Part shown: piece after piece, positions 34,201 through 43,629 of the stretch
How positions within the stretch are numbered: the first letter of the stretch is position 1
Layout: each line of letters begins with the position of its first letter
Assembly (NCBI RefSeq): GCF_029946185.1
Contig: NZ_JAQSEA010000059.1
Span: 1-64,000 of the forward strand
Source: Prosthecobacter sp.
Lineage (GTDB): Bacteria; Verrucomicrobiota; Verrucomicrobiia; Verrucomicrobiales; Verrucomicrobiaceae
DNA: 64,000 nt
Direction of reading: 5' to 3'
Program-made: the position numbers and the translations under genes
The notes under the pieces: model-generated
What the model was told of the DNA's origin: nothing
Seen by the model: only the letters and a program-made list of their open reading frames with translations
Databases searched by the model: none

Positions 34201-34641
34201 TCAGGCCTTGATCTCAAAAATCGCCTCGACTTCCACGGCGGCGCCGGTGGGGAGCTGCGCAAAGCCTAGGGCGCTGCGTGCGTGGTAGCCGTCGCCTTCT
34301 TTGCCAAAGATTTCGTGTAGCAGGTCGGAGCAGCCGTTGATGACGAGGTGCTGGTCGGTGTATTCCAGCGTGGAGTTCACGCAGCCGAGCACCTTGAGGA
34401 CTTTGAGGCCGTCCAGCGTGCCGTGCGTGTCCCACACCGACCGCAGCACCTTTTCCGCACAGTTTTTCGCCGCCTTGTAGCCGTCTTCGGTCGAGACGCC
34501 TGCGCCCAGCTTGCCCTTGAGGTCGCTCACGTGACCGGAAGTGAGGAGTTGATTGCCGCTGCGGATGCAGAGGTTCAGATACGCGGGAGGCTGCTTGGTG
34601 AAGACGAGGCCGAGGGATTCTGCTTTTTGCTGGGGTGTCAT
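34201..34641 (-). CDS. RidA-family protein
   Basis: This 146-residue protein belongs to the RidA/YjgF/UK114 family and, by its extended N-terminus and QLLTSGHVSDLKGKLGAGVS, to the YjgH/RidA-like (TdcF-related) branch. Typical features are ALGFAQLPTGAAVEVEAIFEI at the end, though the arginine that RidA uses to bind imine substrate (often in VRV or CRV) is not seen at the end of the strand, where VEAIFEI appears. The classic role is hydrolysis of reactive 2-aminoacrylate imines. The start at 34641 fits the conserved MTPQQKAESLGL. Confidence 0.85.
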   Translation of the reverse strand: MTPQQKAESLGLVFTKQPPAYLNLCIRSGNQLLTSGHVSDLKGKLGAGVSTEDGYKAAKNCAEKVLRSVWDTHGTLDGLKVLKVLGCVNSTLEYTDQHLVINGCSDLLHEIFGKEGDGYHARSALGFAQLPTGAAVEVEAIFEIKA

Positions 34642-34714
34642 GTTTGGAAGGGAGAAGTGGATGCAGAATACGAATTGGAAAACGAAAACTGGCAAACAGT
34701 TGAAATCAGAGCCG

Positions 34715-35767
34715 TCATGTCTTCACCACGCCGCCCATCTGCCACATCAGCTTGTCCAAGGCGAGGCCCAGCTTTTCGCTGCGGCCATTGATCAACCCGG
34801 CCCAGCAGAATCCGTTGGCGGTGTGCACCATGATCGTGCTGGTGCCCGGCAGCGAGCCTCCGTGCCACCAGTTTGGCACCTTGTTCACGTTCCATCCCCG
34901 CGCGTAGCTCTCGCTCACGCCATGCGTGGTCATGGCACGAATCGAATCCTGATTGAGCAACACCGGGAGCTGTGAGGCGAAGCGCACAAGGTCCCCCGCC
35001 GTGGAGATCCAGCCGCCGTGGGAGTCCATGCGTGAGACATTCATGCCATACGCCGCACCGGGTTTGGACGTGAGATACATCACTTCCTGCGGCCGCCGCT
35101 CCGCTAGGGTGTTGCCAGCAATCTGCATGCTCGTGATGCCGCATTTTGACAGCACTTCCTGCGTGATCAGCTTGTCGTAAGGCAGCTTCAGTACTTTCTC
35201 CAACACTCGGCCCAGCACGCAGTAGCCGAAGTTCGAATACGCAAAGTGTTCTCCCGGCTTGTGCGTCTGCTTCTGATTCGCCAACGCCCAGGCGATGAGC
35301 TCCACATGATTCATCTGCGGGTTTTTAAACATCGGATCATCCTTGTCATTCGCCCAGCCGCCGCTGCTGTGAGTGAGCAGGTGATCCAGGGTGATGGCCG
35401 CCACATCTTCACCGTAGTCGCCGCCAAGGATGCCCTGCGGGCCAAACACTTTGCTGTCGGGTTTGAGCAGACCTTTTTCGATGCACCTCATCACCGCAGT
35501 GGCCGTGATCGGTTTGGAGACACTGGCAATGCGGAAGCGATACTGCGGAGTGACAGCCTCCGCTCCATCCGCATCGGCAAAACCATACGCTGCTTCGAAG
35601 TTGATCTTCCCCGCCCTGCCATAGGCGATGCTCATGCCCTGGATGCCATGCTCCCGCAGGAACCCTTCAGCGATGCCGCGAATTTTTCCCTCTTCGGATT
35701 GGGGTGCCGCAGCAGCAGCAGCCATCGGCCATGCAGCCAGCGAGCTCACAAAGACGCGTCGTTTCAT
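34715..35767 (-). CDS. Exported serine hydrolase, class C beta-lactamase family
   Basis: This ~350-residue protein has a signal peptide (MKRRVFVSSLAAWPMAAAAAA) and the penicillin-binding fold: SxxK in IASVSKPITATA, YxN in FAYSNFGYCVLG and a HGG motif in NWWHGGSLPG. Family members include esterases, D-aminopeptidases and true beta-lactamases; the wording here does not single one out. It probably acts on cell-wall or small ester substrates in the periplasm. The start at 35767 is chosen for the signal; it is divergent from the GH71/99-like gene 38 bases away. Confidence 0.88.
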   Translation of the reverse strand: MKRRVFVSSLAAWPMAAAAAAPQSEEGKIRGIAEGFLREHGIQGMSIAYGRAGKINFEAAYGFADADGAEAVTPQYRFRIASVSKPITATAVMRCIEKGLLKPDSKVFGPQGILGGDYGEDVAAITLDHLLTHSSGGWANDKDDPMFKNPQMNHVELIAWALANQKQTHKPGEHFAYSNFGYCVLGRVLEKVLKLPYDKLITQEVLSKCGITSMQIAGNTLAERRPQEVMYLTSKPGAAYGMNVSRMDSHGGWISTAGDLVRFASQLPVLLNQDSIRAMTTHGVSESYARGWNVNKVPNWWHGGSLPGTSTIMVHTANGFCWAGLINGRSEKLGLALDKLMWQMGGVVKT

Positions 35768-35804
35768 GTAAACCACATCACACCTTGACGCCCAGCCAGC
35801 GTCA

Positions 35805-37061
35805 ATGAAAACATCCCGCATGCTCCGGTTTCTCCTTCTGCCAGTCTTGCTTACCCTCAGCTCCCGCGCTCAGACTGTTGATACCAGCACGCTTACCGGC
35901 AAAGTCGTCTGCGGCTATCAGGGCTGGTTTCGCTGTGAGGGAGATGGCAGCAACAACGGCTGGCATCACTACGCCGCAGGAAAGTTCTTCGAGCCAGGGC
36001 ACTCGCACATCGAGATGTGGCCAGATGTGAGTGAGTTGCCCAAAGAGGCACGCGTGACGACGCCCTTCAAGCATGCCGATGGCAGCACCGCCGAGGTCTT
36101 CAGCTCCGTCCATCCCGCCGTCGCTCAACTTCATTTCAAATGGATGCGCGAATACGGCATCGACGGCGCATTCATCCAACGCTTTGCCACCACCACTCGG
36201 GACAAACGTTTCCGTGAGCCCATGGACCAAGTACTCGCAAACTGCCAGGCCGCCGCCAAAGCCCATGGCCGCGGCCTGACGCTGATGTACGACCTCAGCG
36301 GCATCAAAGAGGATGGCATTCAGCTGGTGATCGACGACTGGAAGCGCCTCATCACCGAAAAGCGCCTTGATCGCGCCGGTCCGTCCTACTTCAAACACCA
36401 CGGCAAGCCACTCGTCGCCCTCTGGGGTCTCGGCTTCAACGACCGTGCACCCATGCTCGAAGAGTGGTCACGCCTCATAACCTTCCTGCGCGATGATCCC
36501 GAATTCGGCGGCTGCGCCATCATGCTCGGCGTGCCCTACTACTGGCGCACGCTGGACCACGACTGCATCAAAGACCCTCAGCTGCACGCACTCATCGCCC
36601 GTGCCGACATCGTCAGCCCCTGGGCGGTGGGCCGCTTCGGCACCCCAAAAGACGCCACCAGCCGGGGAGAGAAGTTTCTGAAACCCGACATCGCCTGGTG
36701 CGCTGAGCACAAGCTCGACTACCTCCCCGTCCTCTTCCCCGGCTTCAGTTGGACCAATCTCTCCAAATCGCGCCATCAAGAGGCCAAATTCGACGCCATC
36801 CCACGCCTTGGCGGCGAGTTCCTCTGGTCCCAAGCCCTCGCCGCCAATCAAGCCGGAGCGCAGATGCTCTATGTGGCCATGTTTGACGAGCTGGACGAAG
36901 GCACCGCCATCTTCAAAACCGACAACCATCCGCCTGTGGGTGAAAGCCGCTTCCTTGCCGAGCCTGATCTGCCCAACGATCACTACCTCTGGCTCACGGG
37001 CATGCTCGGAAAGCTGCTGCGGGGTGACACGGCGGACGAGATGCCCAAACGCGGGCCCTAA
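35805..37061 (+). CDS. Exported GH71/GH99-like glycoside hydrolase
   Basis: This 418-residue secreted protein matches the family found next to xylan or alpha-mannan loci and annotated as GH71/GH99-like. Visible phrases are GKVVCGYQGWFRCEGDGSNNGW at the domain start, WMREYGIDGAFIQRFATT, LTLMYDLSGI, PLVALWGLGFNDR and ARADIVSPWAVGRFG, with LYVAMFDELDEGTAIFK near the end. GH99 enzymes act on alpha-mannosides by an unusual epoxide mechanism using two carboxylates; the pair here cannot be named with certainty. The signal peptide (LRFLLLPVLLTLSSRAQ) begins after residue 7. Confidence 0.8.
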   Translation: MKTSRMLRFLLLPVLLTLSSRAQTVDTSTLTGKVVCGYQGWFRCEGDGSNNGWHHYAAGKFFEPGHSHIEMWPDVSELPKEARVTTPFKHADGSTAEVFSSVHPAVAQLHFKWMREYGIDGAFIQRFATTTRDKRFREPMDQVLANCQAAAKAHGRGLTLMYDLSGIKEDGIQLVIDDWKRLITEKRLDRAGPSYFKHHGKPLVALWGLGFNDRAPMLEEWSRLITFLRDDPEFGGCAIMLGVPYYWRTLDHDCIKDPQLHALIARADIVSPWAVGRFGTPKDATSRGEKFLKPDIAWCAEHKLDYLPVLFPGFSWTNLSKSRHQEAKFDAIPRLGGEFLWSQALAANQAGAQMLYVAMFDELDEGTAIFKTDNHPPVGESRFLAEPDLPNDHYLWLTGMLGKLLRGDTADEMPKRGP

Positions 37062-37062
37062 T

Positions 37063-37299
37063 TCACGACAAGTCCGACGCCAGCACCGAATTCGCCGCAC
37101 GCAGTGCCAGTTCCTTGGCCTGCGCGATCACGCGCACGGAGGCGGCGTCAAAGAGGTAGGCATGGCAGCTCGGGCAGGTGATGGCGCGCGTGACCACGAT
37201 GGACCCGCAACCTTCGCAGACTTTGTACTGCTCGGGATGCGTGGCGATCTTCTCGGCCTGCTTCAGACGTGAGTCTGGTTTGTGCTCATGTGCGCTCAT
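37063..37299 (-). CDS. Small zinc-ribbon protein
   Basis: This 78-residue soluble protein has two CxxC knuckles (CEGCGS and CPSCHAY) separated by about 15 residues, a classic zinc ribbon. Both sides are helical and charged. No DNA-binding or enzymatic role is visible. Its stop is one base beyond the stop of the convergent GH71/99-like gene. I recognise no named family. Confidence 0.7.
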   Translation of the reverse strand: MSAHEHKPDSRLKQAEKIATHPEQYKVCEGCGSIVVTRAITCPSCHAYLFDAASVRVIAQAKELALRAANSVLASDLS

Positions 37300-37402
37300 T
37301 TAGTTGTCATTACGATGCTACGATGACATTGGCCGAGTGCAACGTTGCTGATAAACAACTTACACTGTTTTTTGTGCTTGCTTTGCGGATGTCGCGCCGA
37401 CA

Positions 37403-38776
37403 TCAGCCCAAACCCGCGACGCTCCACCCATCGCGATATTTCCGCGTGAGCTGCGCATTGAGTTCCGGCTGGTTCGTCACCTGGCCTGCCGCCGCATCCC
37501 ATTCGATCCACCCGCCCGGATTCCGTTCGGCGAGGACGCCGAGCAGCACCGCCTCTGTCACGGGACAGCCGTAGGTGGGCAGGTCAGCAGCGGCTTTTTC
37601 ACCCTTCATGCAGGCGTCCACCCAGTCGGTATAATGATTCGCGATACGCGTCTTCGGATACGCAAAGCCGGTGAACTTCTCCTCCGGCACCAGCCACGGG
37701 CGCTGGCTGTGCGGTTTGAAGATGCTGCCGTTTTCGCCGATGAAGAAGATGCCACTCGGGGTGTCCTTGGTGAGCACGCTGGGTTTGATGACACGAGCAT
37801 CATACGGGTACCCACCATCCATCCACGTCATCTTGATCTTGTCGCCCGCCGTGAGCGCCGTTCCGGGAAACTCCAGCTCAAGGTGGCGCTTCTGCGCATA
37901 GAGATCGCCCTTGCTGCCTGCATCGAGGCAGCGCACTCGCGTGGGAGCCGCAAGGCCGAGGCAGGCAAAAACCACATCGAAGTAGTGGCAGCCCATGTCC
38001 CCCATCATCCCAACACCGAAATCCACCCATGAGCGCCACATCGAAGGATGATAGGCCCCTTCGAGAAACGGCACCTCATTCGCGACTCCAAGCCAGAGGT
38101 TCCAGTCCAGATTCTCCGGCACCGGATCAGCCGCCGCTTTGCGTTCGGTCACCTTCGGCCACCAGCCAGCCGCTTTGTTCTCCCAGCAGATGACCTCCTT
38201 CACCTTGCCGATGGCTCCGCTCTTGATGAGATCCACCGTCAGCGAGGTCTCGATGCTGGAATGCCCCTGCGTGCCCATCTGCGTCGTCACCCCGGCCTTC
38301 GCCGCTTCTGCACCAAGAATCCGCGCCTCGTGAATGTGGTGCGTGAGCGGCTTTTGCAAATACACATGCTTCTTCGCCCGCAGCGCCGTCACCGCCATGG
38401 CCGCATGCATGTGATCCGGCGTGCCAATCGTCACCGCGTCGATGGTGTCGCCCAGCTTGGCAAGCATTTCGCGAAAATCCCGAAACGCCGCCGCGCCCTC
38501 CAGCCGCTTCGCCGCATCGGGGTCCTGCAATTCCTTCCGCCTTGTCGCGTTGCCGCCACGCGCGAGTTCGAGCGTCTTCGCATCCACATCGCACATGCCC
38601 ACAAGGCGAACCTTGTCATGCCTCATCACACTCATCATCGTCACGGCGCCCATCCCGCCTACGCCGATGGAGGCGACTTGAAACATCGAGTTCGGCGACC
38701 TCGCACTCAAAATGGCAGGCGCGGAGATGGAAGCTGAGGCGGCGAGAGATTGCTGAAGAAAGCGGCGACGGTTCAT
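37403..38776 (-). CDS. Tat-exported Gfo/Idh/MocA-family oxidoreductase
   Basis: This 457-residue protein begins with a twin-arginine signal (MNRRRFLQQSLAASASI). The NAD(P)-binding part shows VASIGVGGMGAVTMMSV, MCDVDAKTLELA and AVTIGTPDHMHAAMAVTAL. The catalytic/structural block reads VYLQKPLTHHIHEA, where the family usually has EKP, then MMGDMGCHYFDVVFACLGL. Such proteins oxidise or reduce sugars and related compounds; exported members are common in Verrucomicrobiota and Planctomycetota. The substrate is unknown. Confidence 0.9.
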   Translation of the reverse strand: MNRRRFLQQSLAASASISAPAILSARSPNSMFQVASIGVGGMGAVTMMSVMRHDKVRLVGMCDVDAKTLELARGGNATRRKELQDPDAAKRLEGAAAFRDFREMLAKLGDTIDAVTIGTPDHMHAAMAVTALRAKKHVYLQKPLTHHIHEARILGAEAAKAGVTTQMGTQGHSSIETSLTVDLIKSGAIGKVKEVICWENKAAGWWPKVTERKAAADPVPENLDWNLWLGVANEVPFLEGAYHPSMWRSWVDFGVGMMGDMGCHYFDVVFACLGLAAPTRVRCLDAGSKGDLYAQKRHLELEFPGTALTAGDKIKMTWMDGGYPYDARVIKPSVLTKDTPSGIFFIGENGSIFKPHSQRPWLVPEEKFTGFAYPKTRIANHYTDWVDACMKGEKAAADLPTYGCPVTEAVLLGVLAERNPGGWIEWDAAAGQVTNQPELNAQLTRKYRDGWSVAGLG

Positions 38777-38832
38777 GGACGGACAGGAACGTCATGGCGT
38801 GCGCGCCTCTCTCGCTCAAACTTCTCCCATGA

Positions 38833-39300
38833 TCAATCCGTCTCCACTTGGTGCCAGTGAACGAGGCCTGTCTTCTCATCGTGCCAAAGCTGCGCGAGGT
38901 AGGAAGTGCTGTCCTTTCCTTCAAGCCCATACGCGATGTTTCCTCCGACGCTATCCTGCGTCCACCACGCCGGTTTGTTGGGGCTGCTGGTCAGGGTGAA
39001 GGATTCGCCACGTTGGTAGCCTTTCTTTTTGACCATTTGGTCGAACACGTCGGCCTGGAAGGTGCATATCAGCCACTGTTCATAGGCACCGTCCATGACC
39101 TCCCGCTGATAGTAGTCCGCATATTTGATCTCCGTGACGCTGGCAGGGGGCGCAAAGCCAAAACACCCACGAAAAGCCTCCTCCTGCGCGGCACGTGTCT
39201 TCGCTTCTCCCGACTTGGTACAGCCTGTCTGCAACCAGCAGGTGGTTAGGCACGTCAGCATCCAGATGGAGTACCACGCAAACTGCTTCCTCACATTCAT
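38833..39300 (-). CDS. Predicted lipoprotein of unknown function
   Basis: This ~155-residue protein has a lipoprotein signal (FAWYSIWMLTCLTTCWLQTGC) with lipid-attachment Cys in LQTGC, so the start at 39300 is supported. The mature part has aromatic-rich strands (ADYYQREVMDGAYEQWLICTFQAD, WWTQDSVGGNIAYGLEGKDS). I recognise no family. It stands between the Gfo/Idh/MocA gene and the large WD40 cytochrome gene, all on the minus strand. Confidence 0.65.
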   Translation of the reverse strand: MNVRKQFAWYSIWMLTCLTTCWLQTGCTKSGEAKTRAAQEEAFRGCFGFAPPASVTEIKYADYYQREVMDGAYEQWLICTFQADVFDQMVKKKGYQRGESFTLTSSPNKPAWWTQDSVGGNIAYGLEGKDSTSYLAQLWHDEKTGLVHWHQVETD

Positions 39301-39365
39301 GCCGATGATGGTAGCCGGTGCTGAGTCCAGGACAAGTCGCTTTGACTGCACGCCGGCAGTCCGCC

Positions 39366-42300
39366 CTACTTCGCCGCCACACCCGTCGGCTTCCGGATTT
39401 TCAGCAGCATCGGAAAACTCGTCTGCAACCCCGCACTGTCGTGCTCATTGCGTGCAGAGCTAAGTGCAGCATGGATGAGCTTGTCCTGATCCTTCACCCA
39501 ATTAGCGGCGCGGAAGAAAATAGGGCGTTCGTTTTCCTTCTCACGAATCTGCACGCCATTGAGCCCGATGTCATCGACGATGACCCCATGGGGCAGACCA
39601 TGCACATCGAGGCTGAGGATGCCGTCATTGCCCATCCGCACGGCGCGAATCCAGGCCTTCACCGTCTGCCCGGGAGCGAGAGTGATTTCGAGGGGCTGGG
39701 TCTCGTCTTTGATCTCGCGCATCACGGCTTTGCCACCCACATCAGGCTCCATGACGACGATGAACTTCGGAGCAGCGCCAAGCGTGACTTTGCCAAAGGT
39801 TCCGGCGTCGTGCGTGAGGGCTTTGGCCTTCGCGGTGATCTTGAGCTTGCTCCAGTCGGCGTTCGCTGCCGCATCTGGCGCGGCGTGGAGGCTGCCGCTG
39901 ATCAAATCGTGCCCTGCTTCGATGAGGATCGGTGATGAGGCATAATAGCCGGCAGGCAGGCCGGTGATGTCGATTTGAATCAGATCATCGAAGTCATCCA
40001 CACGCTCGGCGCGGAAGGAGAAACCGACGGAGGCTCCGGGCATGACGGTGGGATTCATGCCGGCAAGCTTCACACTGAAATCAGGCATCGGCTGGCGGAT
40101 GCTGAGCGCATAGACATAGCGCTCGCCACCCCAGCCACGGGTGTCGGTGACTTTGATGATATAGCGACCATCCGCAGGCGCGGTAAAAGTAAGCCGCGAG
40201 TCGCTGCCGAGCTTACGATCACCGCTGTCGTCATTAGCGTAGTTAAGCGTGAAGACGGGCAGGCCGTTCGGCACGATCTGACTGCCGATGGGCTTGGGTT
40301 CGACGATGTAGCAGGGCTCGTCGAGCGAGTGGGAATTGGCCGTGGTATCGAAGTAGGCGCTGCGTTTGCCGCCGGAGGTGTAGAAGAAGCAGCCGCCATC
40401 CGGGCCACGCGGCATGCGGAAGATCTTCATCACGTCGCCATTGAAATAGGCGAACTCATTCAGCTCCATCTCCTCCCAGTTTTGCAGACGGATGTCAGGG
40501 TTGTTGGCATCGACGCTGCGGAAGTTGTTGTAACTGTCGCGCACGGCTTGGAGCAGCATCCGTTGCACCGGCTTGCCATCGGCATGCAGCACTTCCAGCT
40601 TCGTGTCAGCAGGTGATCCGCCAAGGTCAGCCAGCGTCTCAATGATCCACGTCTGTCCTTTTTTGGCATCAAAGGAGAAGTGATCGGTGTCGTTGGCATT
40701 CGCGATGCATGCATTCACCGTAACTGGAGCGGTCACGTTTTGCGCCTTGGGGATGCTGTCATTCCCCGCCACTTCTTCGACCTGCGCCAACCCACTCACT
40801 CGCAGCACGGGCATGGAGCGAAAGCGCAGAGCCTTGGCATCAAGCGGCACGTTCATCATGCCCGCCTTGTCGGCCTTCATCATCACCGTGGCCTTGTCGC
40901 CAAGATGCTGGCCGATGAGCGTGACCTTCGTCTCTTTGCCAGCCTGCGCCAAAAGCGGTGACCAGGCGGTGACATAGGGCAGCGCGCCAACCGTCAGGCG
41001 ATAGGCGTGATCAGCGCCACCATCCATCGTGGTGTTGCTCACGATCACAATGTACTCACCATCCCCAGGCGCCTTCCACGCGAGGAAGGGATCGCTCCCA
41101 CTGTCGAGGCCACGATTCACCGCGAGCACCGTGTGGTTCATGTCCATGATCTCCAGCGTGGGCGCTTTCGCCATGCTGCCGATCTGGGCAACGGCGAGAT
41201 CGAGCACAAGTTCCTCGCCTGCTTTGGCTTTGAAACGATACGCATCATGCTGACCGGTCTCAGACAGCGTGCCCCAGAGGCTGGCGGGCAATGACGCGAT
41301 GCTGACAGGCGCACCTTTGAAATCCGCCGCCTGCGTGATGGTCGGCACAAGGTCATCGGCATAGATTTTCATCCGTGCAGATTCACCCGCAGCACTCTTG
41401 AGCCAGACTTCGTAAGTGCCGCGTGGCACTTCGGAGGTGGCGGTGATTTTCACGCGAGCCATGGTAGGTTTGATGGAGCTCTTGATGAGCTCCAGTTTCA
41501 GTCCGGGATGCGAAGCCATCGCCTGCGTTTCTGCGGTAATGTTCTTGCCGGTGAAGGTCACCATCAGTCCACCTCCGATGTGCGCGGCGCGTGGGGTGAC
41601 GCGTGAGAGTTCGGGCTTGATGGCCTTGGCTGGTTTTGCAGGCGCAGGCGCCATCACCGCCTTGCCCGTGGTCGATTCATAAATGCTGAGACTTCCATCC
41701 ACTCGACCAGCCACGAGTTGCGCCTTGTCCGTGAAAGCGAGTGCGGAGGACCAGTCAGGCTGTTTCTCCAGCGGGATCTTCTCCGTGAGATCCACGCTGC
41801 TCCAGAGCTTGAGCGATTTGTCCGTCGAGGTGGAGGCCAGCAGTTGCCCATCGCCAGACAACGCGAGGTTCAAGATGCCGCCTTCATGCGCAAAACGGCT
41901 GGTGATGATCTTGTTCGTGCCCTCCTTGGCATCGGCGCTAATGCTCCACAGGCGGATGCGATTGTCGCCACCGGCGGCGAAAAGCTGTTTGCCATCGGCG
42001 CTGAAAACGACGCTCGTCTGCTCCTTCGTCGGCTGTGAAAGCGTATCCAGTCGCTGCCCGCTCGGGATGCTCCAGAGCTTCACTGTTCGGTCCGCGCTGG
42101 CACTCGCGAGCACCTTGCCATCCGGGCGAAACGAGAGACCATTCACCACGCCATTGTGCCCTTTAAGCAGGGCGACTTCCTTGCCCGTGGCCACATCCCA
42201 CAAGCGAATCTTTTGATCGTAGGCTCCGGTGGCGATCATCTTGCCATCGGGTGAAACGGCGAGTGCATAGGCGGCGTCGAGATGACCTTCAAACGAATGC

Positions 42301-42968
42301 AACGGCGTGCCATCGCTGGTCTTCCAGCTTTTCACGATGCCCACGATGCCCGCCTCTCCGCCGGCGGCATACACTGTCGCGCCATCGGGTGAAAACGCGA
42401 CTGCGTTGGCTTTGCCCTTGATGCCGGTGAGCTTGCGCACCACCGCCCGCGTGACCGGATTGAGCAACTCGACCTCGCCATAACGAGCTACCGCGATCAA
42501 CTGCACTTTCGGCGAAAACGCCACGGCCTGGATCGCGTGTTTTGGCGTGACCGTTGGCAAAATTTTCGGCGTGATGACCTCCCGAGGCATCGGCTTCACA
42601 TCAGCGAGTTGCGGCCCATTGGCACCCGTGTTGATCCACGTCTTGATCAATGCAATCTCCTCGGTCTTGAGTTTGTCGCGCTTACCCGGCGGCATGAATT
42701 CATTCTTTCCGCCGCGGCCTGAATGACCTTCGAGAAACTTCACCAGCATGCTGTCATTGGCTTTGCCCGCAACGATCGCCACGCCCTCCTTGCCTCCTTT
42801 CATCAAGTTCGCAAAGGTGTCCAACTGGAACTCGCCATCGGCATCGGTGTCGTCATGGCAGTCGATACAGTAGGTGTCGAAGAGCGGGACGATCTGCTTG
42901 GTGTAGTCCACGGTTTGGGCGTGGGTGGTGGCTTGAGCCGCCAGAAAAATGAAGAGGAGGCGTTTCAT
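39366..42968 (-). CDS. Giant exported c-type cytochrome with WD40 repeats and pre-peptidase domains
   Basis: This 1200-residue protein has a signal peptide (MKRLLFIFLAAQATTHA), then a heme site CIDCH near residue 35 in the PSCyt1 setting (IVPLFDTYCIDCHDDTDADG). WD40 repeats follow at ~140-430 (for example AYALAVSPDGKMIATGAYDQ, IRLWDVATGKEVALLKGH). The remainder has Ig-like and two or more PPC/pre-peptidase segments (DAYRFKAKAGEELVLDL, DHFSFDAKKGQTWIIETL). This is a hallmark surface-protein type of Planctomycetes and Verrucomicrobia, of unknown function, usually found with the DUF1501 and DUF1549/1553 proteins seen nearby. The start at 42968 drops an unrelated 53-residue extension. Confidence 0.9.
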   Translation of the reverse strand: MKRLLFIFLAAQATTHAQTVDYTKQIVPLFDTYCIDCHDDTDADGEFQLDTFANLMKGGKEGVAIVAGKANDSMLVKFLEGHSGRGGKNEFMPPGKRDKLKTEEIALIKTWINTGANGPQLADVKPMPREVITPKILPTVTPKHAIQAVAFSPKVQLIAVARYGEVELLNPVTRAVVRKLTGIKGKANAVAFSPDGATVYAAGGEAGIVGIVKSWKTSDGTPLHSFEGHLDAAYALAVSPDGKMIATGAYDQKIRLWDVATGKEVALLKGHNGVVNGLSFRPDGKVLASASADRTVKLWSIPSGQRLDTLSQPTKEQTSVVFSADGKQLFAAGGDNRIRLWSISADAKEGTNKIITSRFAHEGGILNLALSGDGQLLASTSTDKSLKLWSSVDLTEKIPLEKQPDWSSALAFTDKAQLVAGRVDGSLSIYESTTGKAVMAPAPAKPAKAIKPELSRVTPRAAHIGGGLMVTFTGKNITAETQAMASHPGLKLELIKSSIKPTMARVKITATSEVPRGTYEVWLKSAAGESARMKIYADDLVPTITQAADFKGAPVSIASLPASLWGTLSETGQHDAYRFKAKAGEELVLDLAVAQIGSMAKAPTLEIMDMNHTVLAVNRGLDSGSDPFLAWKAPGDGEYIVIVSNTTMDGGADHAYRLTVGALPYVTAWSPLLAQAGKETKVTLIGQHLGDKATVMMKADKAGMMNVPLDAKALRFRSMPVLRVSGLAQVEEVAGNDSIPKAQNVTAPVTVNACIANANDTDHFSFDAKKGQTWIIETLADLGGSPADTKLEVLHADGKPVQRMLLQAVRDSYNNFRSVDANNPDIRLQNWEEMELNEFAYFNGDVMKIFRMPRGPDGGCFFYTSGGKRSAYFDTTANSHSLDEPCYIVEPKPIGSQIVPNGLPVFTLNYANDDSGDRKLGSDSRLTFTAPADGRYIIKVTDTRGWGGERYVYALSIRQPMPDFSVKLAGMNPTVMPGASVGFSFRAERVDDFDDLIQIDITGLPAGYYASSPILIEAGHDLISGSLHAAPDAAANADWSKLKITAKAKALTHDAGTFGKVTLGAAPKFIVVMEPDVGGKAVMREIKDETQPLEITLAPGQTVKAWIRAVRMGNDGILSLDVHGLPHGVIVDDIGLNGVQIREKENERPIFFRAANWVKDQDKLIHAALSSARNEHDSAGLQTSFPMLLKIRKPTGVAAK

Positions 42969-43114
42969 GATATCACGAGTGAGTCGGGTGTGTGGAAAGT
43001 CGCTGCCGCTCGATGCGGAATTAGTGGGTCTACCGAGCCTGCTCGGAACCCCGTCGTGGAAGCAGTCAGTTGCAAAGACATTTTGTGACGGTGGTATTGG
43101 CCGAAGCTCACAGT

Positions 43115-43624
43115 TCAGAACCCCCATGCTCCGATTAATTCATCTCCATTTCTGGCCTGACTGATCAGCGTCTTTTGCCCCAGCCAGCCACGGTTCTTTC
43201 CAGAGATGATCTCAACGGCTTTCTTGTTTTGATCGCGGCGCACTAGAAACCAATCGATCCAGCCAACCTCGTTATAAAAGGGAGCTGGAAGATAACGCAA
43301 AAAATGGTCTTCGGTGACATGAGTGGCTGAATGGTCAAGCAGCAAGGCCACCTTTCTGCCGTATGCTCCACGCTGCGCCGCAAATGACGAGATTGGAATG
43401 CCGCGACTCAGATCAAGTATCGTGGAATAAAGCTTTTTGCCTTTGGTCAGATCGTGAAGCGCCGATTCGGAAGGTCTTTTGAGCGGCAGATCATGGCTCC
43501 ATTCTTGCGGATAGGCGTAAAGAACAACACTCACAGCTTTTGGCTGCTCATTCCTGGTTTTTGTGTTCGTGCAACAAGCAGCGGATACAACGAGAAGAAT
43601 AATAGCAGGCAAGCTTCTTCTCAT
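43115..43624 (-). CDS. Predicted lipoprotein of unknown function
   Basis: This 169-residue protein has a short signal (MRRSLPAIILLVVSAAC) with a lipobox at SAAC. The mature part has no family I recognise; it contains WSHDLPLKRPSESALHDLT and LLDHSATHVTEDHFLRYLPAP. It lies five bases from the DUF1549/1553 gene stop, so they may be co-transcribed. Codon use is less GC-rich than its neighbours, hinting at different origin. Confidence 0.6.
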   Translation of the reverse strand: MRRSLPAIILLVVSAACCTNTKTRNEQPKAVSVVLYAYPQEWSHDLPLKRPSESALHDLTKGKKLYSTILDLSRGIPISSFAAQRGAYGRKVALLLDHSATHVTEDHFLRYLPAPFYNEVGWIDWFLVRRDQNKKAVEIISGKNRGWLGQKTLISQARNGDELIGAWGF

Positions 43625-43629
43625 AGAAC